From an uncultured Pelagibacteraceae bacterium (GTDB lineage Bacteria > Pseudomonadota > Alphaproteobacteria > Pelagibacterales > Pelagibacteraceae): a stretch of DNA of 64,000 nt. The stretch's first letter is position 1. Every line of letters begins with the position of its first letter. This document shows, piece after piece, positions 57,180 to 64,000 of this stretch. Location: assembly GCA_902570425.1 (NCBI GenBank), contig CACFYB010000001.1, forward strand, positions 186,001 through 250,000, in the 5' to 3' direction. The notes beneath the pieces are model-generated. The model was not told the DNA's origin. It worked only from the letters and a program-made list of their open reading frames with translations, and did no database searches. A program made the translations under genes and the position numbers.

Positions 57180-58451
57180 ATGAAAAATTTATTAGACAAG
57201 CTTTTTTTTAGAAGTAATAATTTAAATGAAATAAGAAATAGTATTAAAAATTTATCCTTAAAAACACCGGCACATAAAATTTTTCAAGCTATAAATTCTT
57301 TCTCCTCTTTAAGTGAAATTAGATTTGTTGGAGGATGCGTAAGAAAAGTTATTAGCAATGAAACGATTGATGATATTGATTTAGCAACAAATTTGGAACC
57401 TAGGGAGATTTGTGAAGCACTTAAAAAGAATAAAATAAATTTTTATGAGACTGGAATTAAACATGGAACGATTACTGCCATAATTAATGACTATAAGTTT
57501 GAAATAACAAGTTTGAGAGAGGATATTTCTACAGATGGTAGGCATGCTGAAGTAAATTTTTCAAAAGATTGGAAGAAGGACGCCTCTAGAAGAGATTTCA
57601 CTTTCAATTCGATTTATGCCGATAGTGAAGGGAATTTATTTGATCCTTATAATGGTAAACAGGATTTATACAATGGTGAAATAAATTTTATTGGTAAACC
57701 TGAACTTAGAATTAAAGAAGATTATTTAAGAATATTAAGATATATAAGATTTTTCTTAAAATACTCAAAACAAAAACATGATCCTGAAATAGTTAAGTTT
57801 TTAAAAATGAATTTAGACGGAATTTCAAAATTGTCTAAAGAGAGGTTAATAGATGAATTAAGAAAAATACTTGATGTTAAGATTTTAGTAAAATTATCAA
57901 ATGATAGAATAAGTTTAGAAATTTTAAAGATAATATTTCCACAACTTAAAAATTTCAAAATTTTTTTAAATTTAAACTCTTACGCCAAAGAAATTTTGAG
58001 CCGATCAGATTTTATTTTTGTAATTTCTTTATTAATTATTGATCAAACAGACAATGCAGATTATTTCTTGTATAAGTTCAATATTTCAAAAAAAGATCAA
58101 AAAAGAATTAAAATTATAGATGATTTCTATAAAGATAAATTAACTAATACAACATTCTCGGAAAGTAACTTAAATAGAATTTTTTACTTCAAAGGAAAAG
58201 AGGCCTTAATTGATATTTTAAACTTTAGGCTATTAACACAAAAAAAATTGGATAATAACTTAATCGGGTTAATAAAGTCATACAAAGAGATGAATATGCC
58301 AGTTATGCCAATTAAAGCGGATAACTTAATGAAAAGATATAAGATTTCAGGAAAAGCTTTAGGTGATAAATTAAAAATAATTGAAGAAGAGTGGGTAAAA
58401 AATAATTTTCAAATTTCTGAAAATCAATTGGAAAATATCTTTAAGAATTAA
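57180..58451 (+). CDS. cca: CCA tRNA nucleotidyltransferase / poly(A) polymerase
   Basis: 423 residues. The class II nucleotidyltransferase core is RFVGGCVRKVI (about 49-59) with the metal-binding DDIDLATN, then GIKHGTITAII, and the ASRRDFTFNSIYAD phrase that marks this superfamily. CCA-adding and poly(A)-adding forms cannot be separated by eye. It repairs or adds the 3' CCA of tRNAs. The ATG lies 3 bases after the tRNA-Gln CCA, with no purine-rich ribosome-binding site between. It overlaps the convergent greA by 4 bases. Confidence 0.92.
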   Translation: MKNLLDKLFFRSNNLNEIRNSIKNLSLKTPAHKIFQAINSFSSLSEIRFVGGCVRKVISNETIDDIDLATNLEPREICEALKKNKINFYETGIKHGTITAIINDYKFEITSLREDISTDGRHAEVNFSKDWKKDASRRDFTFNSIYADSEGNLFDPYNGKQDLYNGEINFIGKPELRIKEDYLRILRYIRFFLKYSKQKHDPEIVKFLKMNLDGISKLSKERLIDELRKILDVKILVKLSNDRISLEILKIIFPQLKNFKIFLNLNSYAKEILSRSDFIFVISLLIIDQTDNADYFLYKFNISKKDQKRIKIIDDFYKDKLTNTTFSESNLNRIFYFKGKEALIDILNFRLLTQKKLDNNLIGLIKSYKEMNMPVMPIKADNLMKRYKISGKALGDKLKIIEEEWVKNNFQISENQLENIFKN

Positions 58452-58924
58452 ATATATTTCACATCCTTAATTTCAAAGTTTTTAACTCCAGCCGGAGTAT
58501 TAATTTCTACAAGATCATTCTTGTTTTTTCCAATTAGACCTTTCCCGATTGGTGATTGGAAATATATTAATTTATTTTTTAAGTCTGCTTCATCTTTTCC
58601 AACAATCTTGTAATTTATTTTTTCTCCAGTATCTAAATTTTCTAAAAAAACTGTCGATCCAAAAATTACTTTGCCATTATTATTTATTTTTGTGACATCT
58701 ATAACATTAGCTCTAGCAATTATGTCGTTTATCTCAGTTATTCTTCCTTCATTATGTGATTGTTCTTCTTTAGCAGCATGGTACTCCGCATTTTCTTTAA
58801 GATCTCCATGTGATCTAGCTTCAGCAATAGCAGAAACTATTTCGGGTCTTTTTTTTTCTTTTAAAAAAATTAATTCTTTTTTAAGTTTATCTAAACCATT
58901 TTGAGTAATAGGCTCTTTATTCAT
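58448..58924 (-). CDS. greA: Transcript cleavage factor GreA
   Basis: 158 residues, full length. The N-terminal coiled coil has the GreA signature KKELIFLKEKKRPEIV and the acidic tip DLKENAEYHAAKEEQ (about 41-55), which reaches into the RNA polymerase secondary channel. The C-terminal FKBP-like domain ends in SPIGKGLIGKNKND. It rescues backtracked polymerase. It begins 1 base after hemF. Confidence 0.98.
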   Translation of the reverse strand: MNKEPITQNGLDKLKKELIFLKEKKRPEIVSAIAEARSHGDLKENAEYHAAKEEQSHNEGRITEINDIIARANVIDVTKINNNGKVIFGSTVFLENLDTGEKINYKIVGKDEADLKNKLIYFQSPIGKGLIGKNKNDLVEINTPAGVKNFEIKDVKYI

Positions 58925-58925
58925 G

Positions 58926-59753
58926 TTATCTCCATTTTGCTAAAGGAGGTAATGACATTAATATGCCCTCAACATTTCCTCCCGTTTGTAATCCAAATTT
59001 TGTTCCCCTATCATACAACAAATTAAATTCTGTATACCTTCCTCTTTTGACATATTGCATCTCTTTTTCTTTTGAAGTCCATTTTTTTTTTAATTTTTTT
59101 TTTATAATATTTTCAAATATCAATTCAAAAGTAACCCCTACGTCTCTTACAAATTTAAAATCTTTTTCAAAGTTATTTTTTTTGTAATCAAAAAAAATAC
59201 CACCAATACCTCTTGCTTCTTTTCTATGAGGTAAATAAAAATAATTATCACACCATTTTTTATATTTAGAATAATAATTTTTATTATGTCGATTACACAT
59301 ATTTTTTAAAACTTTATGAAATTCTTTTTTTTCATTTTCATCTCTTTTTGATGGTGTAACGTCGATACCTCCGCCAAACCAATCATGCGTTGTTACAATA
59401 TATCTCGTATTAAAATGCATCGCAGGAATCAAAGGATTTTTCATATGCATAACAATAGAAATTCCTGATGCCCAAAATCTTGGATCTTTCTCAGCACCTG
59501 GTATTTTTTTTTGAAATTGTTTTGGAAATTTTCCATGAACTTTTGAGAAATTGACACCAACCTTTTCAAAAATTTTTCCATTCTGTAAAATTCTATATTC
59601 TCCACCACCTTCATCTTTTTTTTGATTTCTTCTCCAAATTGTTGTTTTAAATCTTGAATTACTTTTTTCTAATTTATATATACGATTACAAATTGACTCC
59701 TGTAATAATTTAAACCAATTACTTGTGAGATCTTTTTTAATTTCTGAATTCAT
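58926..59753 (-). CDS. hemF: Oxygen-dependent coproporphyrinogen III oxidase
   Basis: 275 residues. HemF phrases include RNQKKDEGGGEYRIL, MHFNTRYIVTTHDWFGGGIDVTPS (about 117-140, quoted in part) and the C-terminal YNLLYDRGTKFGLQTGGNVEGILMSLPP. It makes protoporphyrinogen IX from coproporphyrinogen III using oxygen, feeding haem for the oxidase and bc1 complex. It sits between trmL and greA on one strand. Confidence 0.97.
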   Translation of the reverse strand: MNSEIKKDLTSNWFKLLQESICNRIYKLEKSNSRFKTTIWRRNQKKDEGGGEYRILQNGKIFEKVGVNFSKVHGKFPKQFQKKIPGAEKDPRFWASGISIVMHMKNPLIPAMHFNTRYIVTTHDWFGGGIDVTPSKRDENEKKEFHKVLKNMCNRHNKNYYSKYKKWCDNYFYLPHRKEARGIGGIFFDYKKNNFEKDFKFVRDVGVTFELIFENIIKKKLKKKWTSKEKEMQYVKRGRYTEFNLLYDRGTKFGLQTGGNVEGILMSLPPLAKWR

Positions 59754-59754
59754 T

Positions 59755-60228
59755 TTAAATTAATTTAGTTTGTTTTAAACTTTCTGCCAAGATTATTGCA
59801 ACAGATGAGGCAATATTAAGTGAACGTTTATTATTCTTCATTGGTATTTTTAATCTATAATTAACAATTTTATGTATTTTTTCTGGCACACCGGCACTTT
59901 CCCTCCCAAATAGAATTGTATCATCTTTTTCAAATTTGAATTTAGTGTATGACGAAGATGCTTTAGTGGTCATTAATATTATCCTTTGATTTTTTTTTGA
60001 TTCGAAAAAATCTTTTGAACTTTGATAAAATTTAATTTCTTTTTTGTTCATGTAATCCATTACTACCCGTTTAAACCTCTTATCACTCAGTAAAAAACCA
60101 CAGGGTTCTATGATCTCTAATTTTGCACCTAGACATGAGCAGGTTCTAATAATTGCCGCAGTATTTTGAGGTATTTCAGGTTCAAATAATGCAATTTTGG
60201 GGCCACGATAGGTTAAATTCTGTGTCAT
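59755..60228 (-). CDS. trmL: tRNA (cytidine(34)-2'-O)-methyltransferase
   Basis: 157 residues. The SPOUT knot motifs are ALFEPEIPQNTAAIIRTCSCLG (about 14-35, quoted in part), LFGRESAGVPEKI (about 108-120) and the closing RSLNIASSVAIILAESL. TrmL methylates the ribose of position 34 in certain leucine tRNAs. It is 1 base before hemF and divergent from petA across 93 bases. Confidence 0.94.
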   Translation of the reverse strand: MTQNLTYRGPKIALFEPEIPQNTAAIIRTCSCLGAKLEIIEPCGFLLSDKRFKRVVMDYMNKKEIKFYQSSKDFFESKKNQRIILMTTKASSSYTKFKFEKDDTILFGRESAGVPEKIHKIVNYRLKIPMKNNKRSLNIASSVAIILAESLKQTKLI

Positions 60229-60258
60229 TCTTTCAGTAGTAAATTTGATATTTTATAT

Positions 60259-60274
60259 TATATGAAATCATATA
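60259..60274. promoter_or_regulatory. Perfect inverted repeat upstream of petABC
   Basis: TATATGA-AA-TCATATA (7-base arms, 2-base spacer) lies 48 bases before the petA ATG in the trmL-petA gap. It has the size of a dimeric-regulator operator. AT-rich symmetry is common by chance in such DNA, so the role is tentative. Confidence 0.4.
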
Positions 60275-60321
60275 TTTAAGTAGAAAAAATCTATATTGAG
60301 TATATTTAATTAAATTAATTA

Positions 60322-60831
60322 ATGTCAGAAAAAAAAACTAATAGAAGAGACTTCTTGTTTACAGCTACTTATGCAGTTGGGGCTGTAGGAGTAGGAGCAA
60401 CTGTTTGGCCAATGATTGACCAGATGAATCCAGATGCTTCTGTAAAAGCACTTGCAAGTACAGAGGTGGATGTTAGCTCAGTTAATCCTGGAAAGACTAT
60501 AACTGTATTATGGAGAGGTAAACCAGTATTTATTCGAAGAAGAACTGAAGAAGAAATAAGTGAAGCAAGGTCAGTCAGCTTAAACGATTTAAAACATCCG
60601 GAGAAAGATGAAGATCGAGCTAAGGATCCACAGTGGTTAGTGATGTTAGGAGTATGTACGCATCTTGGCTGTGTTCCTTTAGATCAAAAGGGAGACTATA
60701 ACGGTTGGTTTTGTCCGTGTCATGGATCCCATTATGATACTTCAGGAAGAATTAGGAAAGGTCCAGCACCAACTAATATGGAAATTCCAAAATATGAATT
60801 TGTGGATGCTAAAACAATTAAAATTGGATAA
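60322..60831 (+). CDS. petA: Ubiquinol-cytochrome c reductase, Rieske iron-sulfur subunit
   Basis: 169 residues. An N-terminal twin-arginine-like sequence ([21 protein letters not shown]) precedes the membrane helix. The [2Fe-2S] site is CTHLGCVP (about 112-119) and CPCHGSHYD (about 131-139), each giving Cys/His ligands. It transfers electrons from quinol to cytochrome c1 at the periplasmic side. It starts the petABC operon, 5 bases before petB. Confidence 0.98.
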   Translation: MSEKKTNRRDFLFTATYAVGAVGVGATVWPMIDQMNPDASVKALASTEVDVSSVNPGKTITVLWRGKPVFIRRRTEEEISEARSVSLNDLKHPEKDEDRAKDPQWLVMLGVCTHLGCVPLDQKGDYNGWFCPCHGSHYDTSGRIRKGPAPTNMEIPKYEFVDAKTIKIG

Positions 60832-60836
60832 TTATT

Positions 60837-62099
60837 ATGAGTGATCACGAGTACACACCAAAATCTAAAGTCGGGAAATGGTTTAATGATCGTTTGCCTT
60901 TACTAACACTCGCCAATCATCTAACGGATTATCCTACACCAAAAAATTTAAATTATTGGTGGACATTTGGTGGAATTTTAACTTTTTGTTTAATTACTCA
61001 AATAGTAACAGGTTTAGTTTTAGCCATGCATTATATTGCTCATGCAGATATGGCTTTTGATAGTGTTGAGCATATTATGAGAGATGTTAATTATGGATGG
61101 TTGATTAGATATATTCATGCAAATGGTGCATCAATGTTTTTTTTAGCAGTTTATATTCACATATTTAGATCTTTATTTTATGGCTCTTACAAATCTCCAA
61201 GAGAAATAATTTGGATCATTGGTATCATTATCTATCTTCTAATGATGGCCGCTGCATTTATGGGTTATGTACTTCCTTGGGGACAAATGAGTTTCTGGGG
61301 CGCAACTGTAATTACAAATTTATTCAGCGCAATACCTTTAGTAGGAGAGGGTATTGTTACTTGGTTATGGGGTGGTTATTCTGTAGATAATCCTACTTTG
61401 ACAAGATTTTTTACACTTCATTATTTAATACCTTTTTTAATTTTAGGATTAGTGGTTCTTCATATTTGGGCTTTACATGTTCCAGGTAATAATAATCCAG
61501 TTGGTATAGATATAAAAAAACCATCCAAAGATACTGTTCCATTTCATCCTTATATTGTCATAAAAGATGGTTTTGCTTTATTAATGTTTATGATTGTTTT
61601 TGCATTTTTCGTTTTTTATACACCAAATATACTAGGTCATGCAGATAACTACATTGAGGCTGATCCATTAGTGACGCCTGCACATATCGTACCAGAATGG
61701 TATTTATTACCTTTTTATGCAATTTTAAGATCAGTGCCTGACAAACTTTTAGGAGTTATTGCTATGCTTTCTGCTATTTTAATTTTAGCTGCTCTTCCTT
61801 GGCTAGATACATCTAAAATCAGATCCGCAGTGTTTAGACCTTTATATAGACAATTTTATTGGATTTTAGTTGCCGATGTTTTGATCTTGGGTTATGTGGG
61901 AGCAATGCCAGCAGAGGGACTATATTTGTTAATTGCAAGAGTAGCTACTGCATACTATTTTTTACATTTTTTAGTGGTGTTACCAATATTAGGATTTAAA
62001 GAGAAAACTCTTCCGATTCCTCTAAGTATTACAGAACCAATCTTGGGCGGATCTCCAAATTTGGCTACAGTAAAAAATAAAGAAAGTTTAAACAAATAA
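60837..62099 (+). CDS. petB: Cytochrome b of the bc1 complex
   Basis: 420 residues, full length, with about eight membrane helices. Haem ligands lie in the paired histidines of helices B and D (for example [20 protein letters not shown] and [20 protein letters not shown], quoted in parts). The Qo-site PEWY motif is in [16 protein letters not shown]. It oxidises quinol and recycles electrons. The next gene starts directly after the stop. Confidence 0.98.
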   Translation: MSDHEYTPKSKVGKWFNDRLPLLTLANHLTDYPTPKNLNYWWTFGGILTFCLITQIVTGLVLAMHYIAHADMAFDSVEHIMRDVNYGWLIRYIHANGASMFFLAVYIHIFRSLFYGSYKSPREIIWIIGIIIYLLMMAAAFMGYVLPWGQMSFWGATVITNLFSAIPLVGEGIVTWLWGGYSVDNPTLTRFFTLHYLIPFLILGLVVLHIWALHVPGNNNPVGIDIKKPSKDTVPFHPYIVIKDGFALLMFMIVFAFFVFYTPNILGHADNYIEADPLVTPAHIVPEWYLLPFYAILRSVPDKLLGVIAMLSAILILAALPWLDTSKIRSAVFRPLYRQFYWILVADVLILGYVGAMPAEGLYLLIARVATAYYFLHFLVVLPILGFKEKTLPIPLSITEPILGGSPNLATVKNKESLNK

Positions 62100-62879
62100 G
62101 TGAAAAATTTTTTTAGAATATTATTCTTAGTCATAATAATTATTGGATTTCAACATCAGACAAATGCAGCTGAAAAAATAGAGTATTTGAAAACTGATTG
62201 GAGTTTTAAAGGTTTGTTTGGTAAGTTTGATAGAGCAGCACTGCAAAGAGGGTATCAAGTTTACACTGAAGTGTGTGCATCTTGTCACTCAATGAAGTAT
62301 TTAAGTTACAGGAATTTAGCTGAAAAAGGTGGACCTGAGTTTTCTGAGGAACAAGCTAAAGCTATAGCTGCATCTTTTGAAGTTAAAGATGGACCTAATG
62401 CAGATGGTGAAATGTTTATAAGACCAGGGAAATTATCTGATAAATTTGTCATGCCGTATGAAAACGTTAAAGCTGCTCAAGCTGCTAATGGTGGTGCTTA
62501 TCCTCCAGATATGTCTGTTTTGGTTAAAGCAAGAGGTGGTGGGGTAGATTATATTTATTCTTTACTTCAGGGGTATGAAGATCCACCAGCTGGATTTAAT
62601 TTAGATGATGGCGTTTATTATAATAAGTATATGTATGGTAATAAAATCAAGATGGCCAATCAACTTTCAGATGGTTTAGTTGAGTATTCTGATAGAACAA
62701 TTGCTAGTGTCGAACAGATGTCTAAAGATGTAACCACCTTTTTGATGTGGGCTGCTGAGCCTCATTTAGAAGCACGACATCAAATGGGCTTTAAAGCTAT
62801 AGTTTACTTAATAATACTTACTACTCTGGTTTATTTTAGTATGAAAAGAATATGGTCACGTGTTGAAACGGAAGTTTAA
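62100..62879 (+). CDS. petC: Cytochrome c1 of the bc1 complex
   Basis: 259 residues starting with GTG at 62100, adjacent to the petB stop. A signal peptide (cleavage near NAAEK, about residue 23) is followed by the haem motif CASCHSMKYLSYR (about 59-71) and the sixth-ligand Met region NKIKMANQLSDG. A C-terminal membrane anchor lies at about residues 231-250. It passes electrons from the Rieske protein to soluble cytochrome c. It overlaps the convergent ychF by 24 bases. Confidence 0.97.
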   Translation: MKNFFRILFLVIIIIGFQHQTNAAEKIEYLKTDWSFKGLFGKFDRAALQRGYQVYTEVCASCHSMKYLSYRNLAEKGGPEFSEEQAKAIAASFEVKDGPNADGEMFIRPGKLSDKFVMPYENVKAAQAANGGAYPPDMSVLVKARGGGVDYIYSLLQGYEDPPAGFNLDDGVYYNKYMYGNKIKMANQLSDGLVEYSDRTIASVEQMSKDVTTFLMWAAEPHLEARHQMGFKAIVYLIILTTLVYFSMKRIWSRVETEV

Positions 62880-63929
62880 CACATCACCATCTTTTACAAT
62901 ATAATCTTTACCTTCTAACCTCATTTTTCCATTATTTTTAGAATTCACCCAACCATTGTTTGCAACAAAATCGATATAAGAAATAGTTTCGGCTCTTATA
63001 AAGCCTTTCTCAAAATCAGTATGGATTTCACCAGCAGCTTTAGGAGCTGTGCAGTTTTTTTCTATAGTCCAAGCTCTAGTTTCTTCAGGTCCTGAGGTGA
63101 AATAAGTTTCCAATTCAAGTATTTTATAACCTCTTTGAATTAATAAATCTAATCCTGTTTCTTTTATACCAATCATTTTCATGTAATTTTTCTTTTCATT
63201 TAAATCTAATTCATTGATTTGATTTTCTATATCTGCAGATATAATAAGTGTATTTTCATTTCCATATTTATCTATAAATAATTTCGTATAATTGTTACCA
63301 TTCTGAATACTTTGTTCATCAACATTACAAACAAAAATTTTGGGTTTTATAGATAACAATCCACTTTGATTAAGTTGTTTTTTATCAAATTGAGATTGCA
63401 AAATTGAAATCTCTTTATTTTCATTAATACAATCTAAAGCCTTTTCTAGTATTTTCAATTGATCTTCCTCTAGGTTTTTTTTATTGGTTTTTTCAAGCCT
63501 TTTTTGAATAGACTCAAGGTCTGCAAGCATCATCTCAGTTTCAATGATTTCAAGATCTCTAATCGGATCTATTGTTGGATTAACATTTTGAATATCATTA
63601 GAGTCAAAACACCTTATTAAATGTATAATTGCGTCTACTTCTCTAATGTGTGATAGAAATTTATTTCCTAATCCTTCACCTTTTGATGCACCTTTTACTA
63701 AGCCAGCTATATCAACAAATGAAATTGTAGTATTAATAATTTTTTTCGATTTTGATATTTTGGCTAAATTTTCAAGTCTTATATCAGGTACACTAACAAC
63801 ACCAATATTTGGATCAATTGTACAAAATGGAAAATTTTCAGCTTGAGCTTTATTTGAATTTGTGAGTGCATTAAAAAGAGTAGATTTACCTACGTTTGGT
63901 AATCCAACTATTCCACACTTAAAGCTCAT
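62856..63929 (-). CDS. ychF: Redox-regulated ATPase/GTPase YchF
   Basis: 357 residues, near the usual 363. The P-loop is GLPNVGKSTLFNALT (about 8-22), the G3 motif FVDIAGLVKGASKGEGLGN, and the G4-like position reads NVDE, fitting the ATP-preferring YchF/OLA1 branch. The C-terminal TGS domain is complete (RAWTIEKNCTAPKAAGEIH). It binds ribosomes and affects the oxidative stress response. It overlaps the petC end by 24 bases. Confidence 0.97.
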   Translation of the reverse strand: MSFKCGIVGLPNVGKSTLFNALTNSNKAQAENFPFCTIDPNIGVVSVPDIRLENLAKISKSKKIINTTISFVDIAGLVKGASKGEGLGNKFLSHIREVDAIIHLIRCFDSNDIQNVNPTIDPIRDLEIIETEMMLADLESIQKRLEKTNKKNLEEDQLKILEKALDCINENKEISILQSQFDKKQLNQSGLLSIKPKIFVCNVDEQSIQNGNNYTKLFIDKYGNENTLIISADIENQINELDLNEKKNYMKMIGIKETGLDLLIQRGYKILELETYFTSGPEETRAWTIEKNCTAPKAAGEIHTDFEKGFIRAETISYIDFVANNGWVNSKNNGKMRLEGKDYIVKDGDVLNFRFNT

Positions 63930-64000
63930 TATCTGTTATTTACTGTACTTGAAAATAAATCTAATTTTTTTTCGATTAAAATTGAAATTGAATTAATAAT

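Overview
The window is a very A+T-rich, extremely gene-dense bacterial chromosome segment that looks like a member of the SAR11 clade (Pelagibacterales, Alphaproteobacteria). This is inferred from gene content and style, not from a search. The signs are alphaproteobacterial signature genes (a CcrM-type GANTC methylase, a split ATP synthase operon with both b and b' subunits, CoxF/Cox11/SURF1 oxidase assembly genes, a fbc/pet cytochrome bc1 operon, and DUF2093, DUF3035 and DUF721 proteins), a retinal/beta-carotene pathway, short proteins and almost no intergenic DNA. No gap without a gene reaches 300 bases; the longest are about 110-125 bases.

Layout. 1-5086: the 3' part of pmbA, a renalase-like FAD oxidoreductase, a DUF6134-like exported protein, a YczE-type membrane protein and typA. 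5172-9960 is the most accessory-looking stretch. It holds an unlisted 38-residue basic ORF with its own terminator, a D12-class adenine methylase, a convergent candidate GIY-YIG-like nuclease (together a possible restriction-modification pair), and a cassette of a sulfotransferase, two small membrane proteins and an arylsulfotransferase-like propeller protein. 10011-12100: groES-groEL with a strong terminator and a heat-shock-type promoter candidate. 12171-18609: a HAD hydrolase, ribF, an in-frame ileS-lspA fusion, a DUF3035 lipoprotein and a short pgi. 18602-26281: rsmD, purD, DUF2093, then the lipid A/Kdo cluster (lpxL-like, lpxK, waaA, msbA) and ubiA. 26334-29975: DUF2721, a quinone oxidoreductase, a pirin, a haloacid dehalogenase and rsmE.

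30036-35526 is the complete aa3 oxidase operon (ctaC, ctaD, ctaB, a 41-residue CoxF-like ORF, ctaG, ctaE, SURF1), followed by thrC and a peroxiredoxin, with rnhA and thrB on the other strand. 38768-44068 is an ispH-blh-crtY-crtB-crtI run that would make phytoene, lycopene, beta-carotene and then retinal; neither crtE nor an opsin is in the window. 44093-46458 encodes the ATP synthase Fo sector. 46472-54527 is mostly genome maintenance: an unusually short SMC, a DsbA-like protein, DUF721/DciA, mutY, an FAD monooxygenase, ccrM, rnhB and a cysteine-poor uracil-DNA glycosylase. 54533-63929: a TPR protein, ispE, tRNA-Gln 3 bases upstream of a CCA-adding enzyme gene, greA, hemF, trmL, petABC and ychF.

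The observations most worth a second look are the methylase/nuclease pair, the ileS-lspA fusion at an A6 run, the apparently hinge-less SMC, the tRNA-Gln/cca arrangement, two GANTC sites in the ccrM leader, the UDG that cannot hold a [4Fe-4S] cluster, and the near-universal overlap of convergent gene ends.
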